Shown piece after piece: positions 1-10,092 of a stretch of 64,000 nucleotides of DNA (its first letter is position 1; the number at the start of each line of letters is the position of its first letter). The stretch is taken from positions 410,534-474,533 of the forward strand of contig VYZB01000373.1 in assembly GCA_013397455.1 (NCBI GenBank), in the 5' to 3' direction. The position numbers were made by a program, and so were the translations under genes. The stretch comes from Crotophaga sulcirostris (lineage: Eukaryota > Chordata > Aves > Cuculiformes > Crotophagidae). Under the pieces are notes generated by a model. It was not told the DNA's origin and ran no database searches. It saw only the letters and a program-made list of their open reading frames with translations.

Positions 1-3000
1 CAATTAATGCTTTGAATTTATCTGAGCACTTTTCCCTAGCTGACTTCAACTCAAGTATGTGGCTTTTCTGTTCACAGAGTTGGACACAGGTAAGTGGGTT
101 GTTTGTCTATTTTGTTTTGGGTGTTTTTTTGTTTGTTGGGTTTTTTTTTTCTTTATTTGTTTGTTTTTTGTTTTTTATATTCTTTCTTTTATACCTGTAA
201 AAGGGAGATATAAAAAGAATATGGACTGGACAAGTAGTATTCAGAAATTTCTAGATGGTCTGTAGAAACCTCAACTTTGCTTTCCCACTGTGCTTCAAAC
301 CATGAGGTATATCTATCATGTTTAAAACTTGGACTAGGTTTTGAAATTTCATTTCACAGTTTCAACTATACTCTAAAGATGACATGAAAAAAATAGGAAT
401 CAGAATATCCTCAGTCATTTATGTGCAGTTTTGTGTTTATTTTAATTTTTTACCATGTAAGCTATATCACTGTCAGGGTATGTCTTTTTCTAAATCTTCT
501 TATCTAGTTGTCCACAGCTTTACTTGGTGTTTCTATAAAATGCTAGTAAGTTCTAATTAGAATCCAAAGTATTCTCTAGATGTAAAAAAAGAAAGTATTT
601 GTTTTTCACAATTTACATGTTTTTAATAAACCTTTTGCTTTCAGCTCCAGTTTATGCTGCCTGAAGTTGAAGAAACATATGCTAGATCCTACTGTTTTTC
701 AGCCAATTTCATTTATTACTTGCTTGTACACGGTTATAACTTTGATGCAGAAACTTGGCCACAGATACATTTTCAAAAGGAGGTGAGTAATAATAATTTC
801 CTCTTACTGTTATTTAATCCGGAGAAGTTTAGGAGACAGAAGACACAGCAGCCTACAAAAATATAATGGTTGTAAACAGCTTTTGTAAATGATTGTCAAA
901 TGTTTGTCATACGACAAAGCCACTTCCCAAGTGTCAGTAGCCATTTCAGCCTAGTTCCAGGGGTTGCAGCATTACTTGGAGATGCTGACTAGATTATTTT
1001 AAACAGCTTTAATAAAAGATTAAATAATTGTGTTTTAAACCCTGCCCCCCAACTTTCTGAAGTAGTGGATTGCTCTAAGGCAGCGGTGTGCCTGAAACAC
1101 CTCGCCGGTCAAGATCAGCTTGAGCTAACCCTGCTGAGCTGGACAGGAGATCTCCTGTGATTCTGTCTGCTGGCAGAGCCCCCGGGGAACCAGCAGAGCT
1201 AGCTCGTAGTCAGAGAGTGGTGATGAAGCAGCTAGGGCAGCTTTCATTCTCAGCTGGCACATCCATCTGTGCTGTAATCTGGTTCTCTGGAATAAGAATG
1301 TATATTGATGAGGTATTGCCTTTCAGTTGGCAGAGAGAGAAGGCTTACAACATTTGTGTAGCAAACATTTCTCTTTTCCCTGACCTCATCTTTTCTCTTG
1401 AAAAACAGAGTACTTGAAACAAGCTTGTATATATCCACTCTAAACCTACCACTAAGGAATTTTTTGCTTCCAGATCAGAAGGCATGGCCACTAACTAAGC
1501 TTCACTGTTACATCAGTAAATGTGGTCCCCACAGTGCTCTGTGACTCCATCCTTTCCTCCCTGCTACTGTACAGAGCCTCATTCTAAAACTTTGTACCAG
1601 ACTGTCTCTTAATCTCCGTAGAGTTTGGAAATGCTTCCACACTTGCATGCAAACCCAACAAAATAGAATAGGTTGTAGATCTTCATGGACTATTATTAAA
1701 TGCAGGGTGTGCTGGCAAGCTGTGAATGATAAATTGTAAGCAATGTTGTTTTGAACAGTCATATCTGTTACTGGTGCACCATGGAAACAAGTAGGATTTT
1801 CTTGCCTTATTTTGTTCTCTGATGGACACCCATTAGCAACTCTGGATGAGTGTCCAGAGTTTAGCCCTTTTGCCAGGAAATCAGCATAGAGCTTACTTTG
1901 GAATCTTAATCTGGACCTGGGGAGGGTGGTTTTATATATATTGTATATTTAAATATATCTTATATTGTCCCCAGCACATAGGAGCAGCCAAAGATGGCAG
2001 CATTTTTCTGTATTTGAAGGTTTTTCTGTATTTGAAGGTTTATTTGAATTTAACACCTTTGTTACCTACATTTTGTGCTAGGGTAATCATGAAACTCCAA
2101 AAGGAAAACTACCTTCTCTTACTTAGACCTGCCCCTACTAAAATAATAAGATCTAATGTTAACTGATCACCCAAGCTACCCCAGAGATAACAGCACAGTT
2201 TCTCCAAGAGTGGAGTGTGGTGGTTTTCACCTGTGCTAGGAGTATATTTCCTTTTAATTAGTGAGCACAACCAATGAAAAGAACCTTAACCCAATGCTAA
2301 GTTTTGAGTGAGATCTAGATCTAGATGATCTGCAAAAATTCTGAACCTCGTCATGAGTGTTTTTCCCTTCTCTCAGCAATGAAAACCCACCTTGATCCAT
2401 CTTAACTCTTTGCTCACCTGCTGTGTTCCAGTTCCTGTAGCTGTCTTTTTATCAGTTAAACAAAGATATTGGGATATACACAACTACAAAAAGGATCAAA
2501 TATTGTAGGCCTACATGGTCCCCTACAACCAGAAGCTGATTGCTTAAAACTGTTCATTCAAGACATTAAATAATTTATTAAAGTTCATCCCTCAGCTTCA
2601 TCATGATGCTTTTTATACCAGAATAACCAAAGAGGTTTGGTTTCCCAGATTTGCTTCCCCAAATTGAAGCAAACTATTTATGGGTAGCCATTCAGGCAAA
2701 CTCATCTCAAACAGTAATTTTCCACTTCTATTTTTTTTTTTTTAAATTGAAGAGCCTAGTGCTGGTTCATTTGCAAGCACAAAACCAACCATGGAACCAA
2801 AGATAACAGATAGAGTTCCTGCTCTGGGAACGTTACCCTGGCCTCCCCTTTGTCCATGTCAGTGGGGTTTTCTTTGTTTGCTTGAACTAAATAACATCCT
2901 GGGATTTGGCTGAGATGAGGGGTTAATCCTAGAAATTAGCACAGTAGTGCTAAAATACTTCCTTGCATAAAACAAATCCCATAACTGGCTGTCCATTTAT

Positions 3001-3867
3001 ATACCACACATCCTTGTACCCATCTATCCAATACCTGTCTCTCACTTCTTTAGCTCGGTGACCAATTGTTTTAGCATTCTCTGGAATTACTTAATCACAG
3101 AATGGTTTGGGTTGGAAGGGACCTCAAAGCCCATCCAGTTCCAACTCCCCTGCCATGGGCAGGGACACCTCCCACCAGACCAGGCTGCTCAAGGCCCCAT
3201 CCAACCTGGCCTTGAACGCTTCCAGGGACAGGGCATCCACAGCTTCCATGGGTGACCTGTGTCAGGGCCTCACCCACCTTCATAGTAAAAAATTTATTTC
3301 TAGTGTCTAATCTAAATCTCCCCTTTCACATTAAAACTATTATCCCTCATACTATTCCTGCACTCCCTGATAAAGAGCCCCTCCCAAGCTTTTCTGTAGC
3401 CCCCCCTTTAAGTAGTAGAAGGACTGGAATGCTGCTATAAGGTCTCCCTGGAGCCTTATATATACTTCTTATATATATATACTTTAGATATATATAGTTT
3501 TATATATATTCCACTAAATTTTCCCCTTGCTATTTTAAAGGGCAGTTGCTAAGCATCAGCAGTTGAGCTTTTGGAACTTCTTTTCTTTGACTGAAAAGCC
3601 CACAGGCATAGAACTCTTTTGTCTTTATTTCAGGTTGGTAACAGCAGTATAGCATGGTCACTTGGCTACATGTTAAGCCTCACTAACATGATTCCAGCAG
3701 AAGGCAAGCTGATCCAATTACCTCTGAAACCTTCTTTGTATGCTGGGCTCCTCGTCTTCCTCATAGCTATGGCATTGTTGTGTCTTATCTTCCTTGTTTA
3801 CTTGTGTATTGGATCACAAAATCGGAAGAACATCAGTCGTGTTGAACACGTATTTATTCCAGAATGA
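1..3867 (+). CDS. ENTPD3: Ectonucleoside triphosphate diphosphohydrolase 3, C-terminal exons (partial)
   Basis: Cell-surface enzyme that hydrolyses extracellular nucleoside tri- and diphosphates. Three coding exons are visible: 1-89 (continues off the left edge; in frame from base 3; donor GT at 90), 645-782 (phase 0 both ends; donor GT at 783) and 3634-3867 (acceptor AG at 3632-3633; stop TGA 3865-3867). Together they give 152 residues, the last part of a protein that is about 530 aa in human. Diagnostic pieces are FSLADFNSS and WLFCSQSW in the first exon, [10 protein letters not shown] and ETWPQIHF in the second, and [16 protein letters not shown] in the third, which is apyrase-conserved region 5. 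A single hydrophobic segment (about 24 residues, from YAGLLVF to VYLCIG) is the C-terminal membrane anchor, followed by a short basic cytoplasmic tail. NLS and NSS are N-glycosylation sequons. Exon phases match cleanly, so the gene looks intact. Its tail differs from the mammalian one. The recognised residues separate it from ENTPD1, 2 and 8, which share the fold. Confidence 0.95.
90..644 (+). other. ENTPD3 intron, T-rich, no other feature
   Basis: Intron between the first two visible ENTPD3 exons. It opens with GTAAGT, has a long T/G-rich stretch (about 105-190) and ends in a pyrimidine tract before the AG at 643-644. The open frame running from the exon into it is read-through. Confidence 0.85.
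3094..3457 (-). mobile_element. CR1 LINE 3' fragment
   Basis: Begins with ATCACAGAATGGTTTGG, the reverse complement of the avian CR1 3' end, and continues through the usual CR1 ORF2-end and 3'UTR blocks (CCAACCTGGCCTTGAACG, CTTCCATGGGTGACCTG). 5'-truncated, as most CR1 copies are. It lies antisense in the last ENTPD3 intron. Confidence 0.93.
3455..3512. repeat. AT-dinucleotide-rich tract
   Basis: Runs of (TA)n broken by short non-TA stretches, directly at the 5'-truncation edge of the CR1 fragment. Probably a microsatellite. Confidence 0.8.
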
Positions 3868-6800
3868 TTGAACTTTACTGAAGACAAAACAAGAATTTTA
3901 TAGGGCTGTTAAGTAGGACTTTATTTTTGAAAAAATAGAGGGCAAAATAAATACAGGCAAAAAGACTTCAGGACCAGAAGCATAAACAGAGGACAAGATA
4001 AAAGAATCTGTGATATGGTGAACTGGAGTGCTTTTGAAATATTTTGGCAATTTTTTCTGTAAAACCATTTGTCCAGTGTGCAGCAGAGAAAATGTGGACA
4101 GAAATATCACTTTGCTTGATAAGGGATTAATAGCTTTTCCTTGCCAGGTACGTATTATTTTTTTCTTCATTAAGTCTGTGCTAACTGGTGAATTCAAAGT
4201 GGTGATGGATTTGACCATAGTGGCATTTTTTTAATATAAAACTAAAGAAGTCAGTAGGAATTGTGGGAGGTGGGAACATGGTAGCTATTCTTGTGTGCAG
4301 TGCTGACACTAAAAGTCCTCAAATAACTGAATTTCTGACAATGGAAAAAGCACTGGGTAATGACAGGTACTGAAAGGCACAGATGGGATAGAATTGGCTT
4401 TATTGCTGTTCCAAACTGAGGGATCCCCCCATATAAAGGTGTAATAAACTGCCAACATCTCTAACGAGTTTCCAGCCTGTCTTAAAATTAAGCTGTATCT
4501 TTCGGTACCGTGGAGATCTCAGAATGCCTTTGCTTTTAATGTGGACAAAATGCTTTCACACTTTAGTAACTGAACCTAAATTTAAATGTCTCATAGTTAC
4601 TTCCAGAAGCCACTAGAGTTTTCAGTATCTTTTTCTTTGACTTTCACATCAATACATTTTGTAGGTACTCATACTGAAACACTGACCTGTATTCCCCACA
4701 TATTGTTGATCTCAGACAGTTGCAGTCAGCACTGACTTGTCATGTTCATATTATTTCAACTGTCTGGATAGAGTCTCAGACCTGGGGCCTTCTGAAGCAT
4801 TAGCATGTTAAGCCTTTCATTCAAAGCCAAGAGGAATAGGAGCCAGTCTGCAGGACAGCAGAACACCCTTTCTCTAGTGGATTTGGGAACACATTGCTGG
4901 AGCTGCAGTCATGGCTGTAGTGCCTTTATGAGCCTTTCCATTGCCTTGGTCTCAGTGTTCCTTTAGCAGTGCTGGGATCTACCTAGCACATGCTTCTCTC
5001 AAAAGCATTAACTCCAGAGCTTTCCTGGAAGTCCTGGTGCCTTCACGCTCCAAAGAGCTGACTTCCTTGAAAGTCCAGGCATTCTTCATTAAACATCTCA
5101 TTCCCTTCAATCGTAAGACTACAATTTTACCCACTGGTCGAGGAGTTCTTCATGGTCAGTGTCCCTTTTACCTGCCTGTCTTTTATATAGCTTTGATCTT
5201 CTTCAGCTGGCTTCTGAAATAACCCTTGAAAGGTCTCCTGCCACATCATCTGCCATCTCTTCCCTTTGTACATTGTTTCTGTTAATTCCTCTTAATATTG
5301 CTGTAACATGATCTGTGAAGCTGCAAGAATACATCTGAAGCACCTTAGAGTTAGCAGAAAGAAGGGATTGGTGTATTCTTTAGGACCTGCAAGAGGAGAA
5401 AGACCAGCTGTTTCACTTCTCTCGTCTCCTTCTCCTGCCTGTTTGCCCAGATTCAGTACCTACGTGGACCTCCATATTCCCCCAAATGTCCTACAAATAG
5501 CTGCTGCCAAACACTTACATATTAAACTGTTACATATTCTCCCTCTCCATCTTCTCAGGCTTGCTTCCCTCTGTGTGTTAATTTCCCTTGTTTGCATCTT
5601 TCCTCTCAGCAGGGGTGGTTACTCATTTAATGCATGGAGCTTTTCAGCATTAGAAATTAAAGCCTAAAAGGGAGATCGCCGTGTTCAGCAGCTATTGCTG
5701 ACAAGCTAAAGCCTGTGAGGCCATGTGAGTAGTGGTTTCCACACAGGCCTGTTGCATGTACTTGCTGATGCATACACTCAAAAGTCAAGTCAACATTGGA
5801 TGATGAATTCCAGTGGCACATAATGTGGTCTTCTAATCTAACTTCATCTATTCCCCCTGTTGATTCGGTTGTGAGAAAGGAGAACAGGGGCTGGTATTTT
5901 TACCCACGAATATTTTCAATTTCTGTCTTTCTTTTCTGTATTACCTTCTTACATTCAGGTTTAGTTGTGGGGCTGGGGTTTTGTTTTCTTTTGGTTTTTT
6001 GTTTTTTTTTCACGGGCTGATAAATGATACTAAATATCCTTTTAAGTGGAAAAAAGAACAAGAGAAAAAAGACAAAAGTTAGAGATTTTCCAAGAGGATC
6101 AGCAGAGAGGAAGGCTTTGTCCCTTCTCTGTTGGTATACTACTCTGCCTCGTCAGTCTTACTGGAGTAGTAGTACTTTAAAATTAAAAGCAAAAGGTAAT
6201 ACAAGATGATGAAGTGCTGTGTGGCACCCAACTTACATCTGATAAACATAAAATTTACTTCAGAATGCATGGACATGACAGAAGTTGGCATGAGCTTTAT
6301 CTTTCATGTGATGGATCTGGGACTGCAGTTAAGGGTAAAACAAAAAGACAATTGGATGACAGCATGAAAATGTTTTCTTTGGTTGCCAAATTTCTGTGGG
6401 AAATGGTATTCTGGAATATTTAGTTGCCATACAAAGCTTTTGCTTTGTTATGTTTGTGAATGGCAGGACCATTCAGACATGGTTTTGCACAAATGGAACA
6501 TGCTTGGAAGTTATTCCCTTCAGAGTTAGCAGCTAAAGAACAAGTAAATTTGTTCAAAAATCAGAATAGACCCAGCATCTGATCAAAGAATGCTTTGCCT
6601 CCATGAATCAGTATTTTCCTTTTTCAGTTCCCTCTTTTCCCTGTGTATATAACAAATGTATATAATCTCCCTCCTGTACCACCAGGATTCCCACCTGCTC
6701 AGTCTTGTCTCCTGTCAGCTTCAGCTGGGAAAGCTGATGCTATAGAGCTTGCAGCCAGGCAGCTGCACTGCCATAGCTTACAGCTTCTTCCAGGCCAGCA

Positions 6801-8766
6801 CCGTGGCTGTTGCTCAGTGTTACAGTGACAAACCATGGCTTGGACACGCAGCCAGCACAGCTGTCCTTGGCTGCAGTGGTTGCTTCTGGAGGGGACACGA
6901 TGGGGATGCAGTAGCTCCAGCAACCACAGCAAAATCCTCCCCCTAGTGCAAGTCAGAACCAAATCAACAAATGTAACACTGTCCCATCACCTGGAACTGA
7001 AGAGATCTCTGGGAGAGCCAGTGAAGCAAACAGCATTTGGAAAAGTGTACAAACTGTAGGTTATTTATCTTTTTATATTCGTTATTGCCTGCTTATGAAA
7101 ATTAATAAAATTAAGTTGTGAAAAGCTAACCCAAGTGTACTTTTTGTTGTTTTTTTCCCCCCAATATCAATATTTTTGTCCTGGTAGACTAATTATTCTT
7201 ACGAGAGGGATAGCCAATCTCTGAACTGCTTTCCTGTAAGATGGAAATTTGCACACTGCAAAACTGATCCTGCGAGAGAACAGTGCTCGTTCTCTCCAGA
7301 ATCCATATCCTCAGCAAGGAAACCCTGGTGGTTAAAACCAAGATGCTCTTCTGATTTTTATTATATACATGACACACACCTATACAACTTTTACATTTAA
7401 ACACTGTTAACAATTCACTTGGGGATCCTGCCACTTTCTAGGGCTTCTTTCAGGTTCAATGCCATAATGTAGATGTGAGTAGTGCCAAAGAGAAGCAGCA
7501 ATTCCCAGTTATCAAACACAGCCAATCAAGATACAGATGGGTCAGAAAAAGAACAGTTGGACATTGGGAACACAGGCAAGATTATGCAATATGAAAAGCC
7601 TCATCTATGGAGAAGCAGCAAGAAGTTAATCCACCAGAAGAAAGAGATGAGAAATCAAATGCATATGGATGTTTCTGAAGGGAGGGAAAGTGAGAAACTT
7701 CTCATAAAGCAATATGCAAACTTTGCAGAAGAAAGCAGTAACTTGTACTGCATGGCATAACTTGGCATTGATAAGGTCAGGTAAGAGGACAGAAAAGTAA
7801 ACAACGCTGATGATGACAAGTCAGTCTTACCCCAATGTGGGGAGTTGTTACTAAATTTTAAAATTCAATTATTATTTCAGGAACAATACTGTGTTCACTT
7901 GGCTGGTAATGCAGACTGCATATCACAAAAAGTGCTCACCTATACTTTATTTATGAATGTTTTTCTCTGTCCTAAGAGGAAGGCAATATCTTGTTACTTG
8001 CTCAGCAACATTTATGCAGGCCTAGTGTATGTTTTTAAAAATGTATTCATGGGAGAAAATGTTTTTAAGTTTTAAATGCTTAATTGTTTTCAGTGTTTGA
8101 TGTTAAGGCACATCCCAGGTTTGGTATATTTTATGATGCCCCCTTCCAGTACTTTATGATCTTAACAAATGCAGAAATGCAAGCATGCAAGTTATAGTTA
8201 CACAGAACAGACACAACACTTGCATACAAACTAGTGACTGAGTAGTGACATTTGAGTATCTCTGTGATAAAACACACAAAGGTCATTAAAAAGATCGAGA
8301 TTTTAGGTAACCTCCCTTCCTTCCTTTTAAGTGGTACTGGAGAGTGATGTTAGATCAAAAGGAGAAAATGAAAAATGCTATTTTTCCAAATCACAGCAAA
8401 GTGGAAGAATCCAAAAGCCATCACCTTCTACTGACTTGACCTAGAACATGCTGTTCAAAAATAACTGGTTTAATACAAATACTAATATATCACTATTGTA
8501 AAGCACAGCAAAATAACACTGCTGCAATGGTATTCTGGATGGGGCTTTCAGAAACACCTGATGGAGTTGAGTGCTCATTAACATTTTAATGATTCATTCC
8601 CTGGGCACTTGCATAAAATATCTACACCATTAAAAATTGCTTAAGTGCATTTTTCACTTGCTCTCTTTTATTATAAAGGCAAAACTCTGCAAACAATAAA
8701 CACTGTGCTTTAGACAGCCAAATGGGGATGTTTCATTCCACTGCTGGCAGAAGGGCCACACAAACG
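3868..8766. other. ENTPD3 3' flank and intergenic DNA, no gene recognised
   Basis: About 4.9 kb of AT-rich DNA between ENTPD3 and the CR1 copy upstream of RPL14. It probably includes the ENTPD3 3'UTR. The longest open frames (5308-5667, 119 aa; 7482-7760, 92 aa) have no recognisable domain, no CpG island and no convincing splice context. I see no other feature. Confidence 0.7.
3946..3951 (+). terminator. Candidate ENTPD3 poly(A) signal
   Basis: AATAAA, 79 bp after the ENTPD3 stop codon. A second AATAAA occurs at 4443-4448. Which one is used cannot be decided from sequence, and longer 3'UTR forms are possible. Confidence 0.5.
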
Positions 8767-9250
8767 AATCACAGAATGGTTTGGGTTGGAAGGGACCTTA
8801 AAGCCCATCCAGTTCCAACCCCCCTGCCATGGGCAGGGACACCTCCCACCAGCCCAGGCTGCTCCAGGCCCCATCCAACCTGGCCTTGGACACTTCCAGG
8901 GAGGGGGCAGCCACAGCTTCCCTGGGCAACCTGTGCCAGTGCCTCACCACCCTCATTGTTAAGAATTTCTTCCTAATGTCTAATCTAAATCTTCCCCTTC
9001 TCAATTTAAACCCATTCCCCCTCATCCTGTCACTACCTGTCTTTGTAGAAGGTCCCTCCCCAGCTTTCCTGCAGCCCCTTCAGGTACTCGAAGGCCGCTA
9101 TGAGGTCACTCCAGAGCCTTCTCCAGGCTGAACAACCCCAACTCTCTCAGCCTGTCCTCACAGCAGAGGTGCTCCAGCCCTCTGGGCATCTTCGTGGCCT
9201 CCTCTTTACCCGTTCCAACAATTCCATATCCTTCCTGTGCCGGGGATCCA
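8767..9250 (-). mobile_element. CR1 LINE 3' fragment (about 480 bp)
   Basis: Starts with ATCACAGAATGGTTTGGG (reverse complement of the CR1 3' end). It reads back through the ORF2 C-terminal coding region, where the minus-strand frame gives [19 protein letters not shown] with frame damage. Similarity fades near 9250, exactly where the CpG island begins. Confidence 0.93.
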
Positions 9251-9378
9251 GTGAGGGTCAGACCCGCTCTCCAGCAGGGCTCTGCGGTGCCCTTTGCTTA
9301 CACCCCACCACTCCCAAAGCTCCCCTGCTCACGGCGAACGCTTTGGCCCCCAGTTACGCCCGCGCTCCCCCTCCGCAC

Positions 9379-9932
9379 TGGGCATGCGCACCAGCCCTCA
9401 CGCGCCTCCGCGTCCGACCTCGATGGGCACGAGCACCGCCTCCCCCGCCCCAGCCCGTCCGCACTGGGCACGCGCCCCGCCCTCACGCGTCTCCCCGCCC
9501 GCGAGGGCCACGCACAGCACCGCCGCCCCCGGGGCCGCGCGCGCCCCAGCCCAGCCCTCCGCCGGCAGCAACGGGCACGCGCCCTGCCCCCGCGCGCCAC
9601 CCTGCGCCGTCTTGCGCGCCCCCAGTAATAACACGCACCGCCCCCACGAGCTTCCCTCAATGGGCACGCGCGCCGCTTCCGCGCGCCTCCCCGCACTGCC
9701 CAGCCCTCCTGCCCGCAGCGGGAACGGGCACCTGCCCGCCTCGCCCTCAATGGGCAACCGCACCGGCCCCGCGCCCCCTTCCCTGCCCGCCCGCAATGAG
9801 CACACGAGCCTCCCCGCACCGCCCTCAACGGGCACGCGCACTGCTCTCAGGACTCCCCCCGCCCGCCCCCAGTGGCCACGCCCACTGGCCGCCGCGCATC
9901 TCCCCTCTCCGCCGCCTCCAATAGGAACGCAC
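9379..9932 (+). repeat. Degenerate array of GGGCACGCGC-type motifs
   Basis: The 11-mer (T/C)GGGCACGCGC occurs exactly at 9465, 9572, 9661 and 9829. Close variants occur at 9379 (TGGGCATGCGC), 9424, 9505, 9725, 9751, 9796, 9872 and 9922. They are separated by C-rich spacers, often containing CTCCCCGCCC, at irregular intervals of about 26-67 bp. The motif core resembles NRF1 half-sites (GCGCAYGCGC), so the array may bind NRF1. It may equally be a decayed GC-rich minisatellite. Confidence 0.6.
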
Positions 9933-10092
9933 CCCGCGGCCCACGTCCCGCCCCTGGGGCACACGCGCGGCGCAGCCAGGCGGGAGGCAGGGAGGGGGAA
10001 GCCTTGCCCGCGCGCACGCGCAGTGGCCGCGCGGAGGCGGCTTCCGGTCGGTGCGGGGGCTGCTCCTTCCTTTCTGCTCGCGGGCCGCCATC
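9918..10092 (+). promoter_or_regulatory. RPL14 core promoter and 5' TOP leader
   Basis: CCAAT lies at 9918-9922, followed by GC boxes and an ETS-family site CTTCCGG at 10041-10047. The pyrimidine run CTCCTTCCTTTCT at 10063-10075 fits a 5' terminal oligopyrimidine tract, which would place the transcription start at about 10063 and give a 30-nt 5'UTR. TOP leaders put ribosomal protein mRNAs under mTOR/LARP1 translational control. There is no TATA box, as is usual for this class. Confidence 0.75.

Larger units (their letters stand above)
783..3633 (+). other. Last ENTPD3 intron
   Basis: A 2.85-kb intron with donor GTGAGT and acceptor TTTCAG. It holds an 18-bp direct tandem repeat (2003-2038, unit beginning TTTTTCTG), an antisense CR1 fragment (3094-3457) and an AT-dinucleotide tract. 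I see no further exon. Confidence 0.85.

Noticed and set aside
2003..2038. 18-bp direct tandem repeat in the ENTPD3 intron
   Set aside because: Two copies only, low complexity; ordinary slippage.
7482..7760. 92-codon Lys/Glu/Ser-rich frame between ENTPD3 and RPL14
   Set aside because: AT-rich intergenic DNA gives such hydrophilic frames by chance; no homologue recognised and no conserved splice sites.
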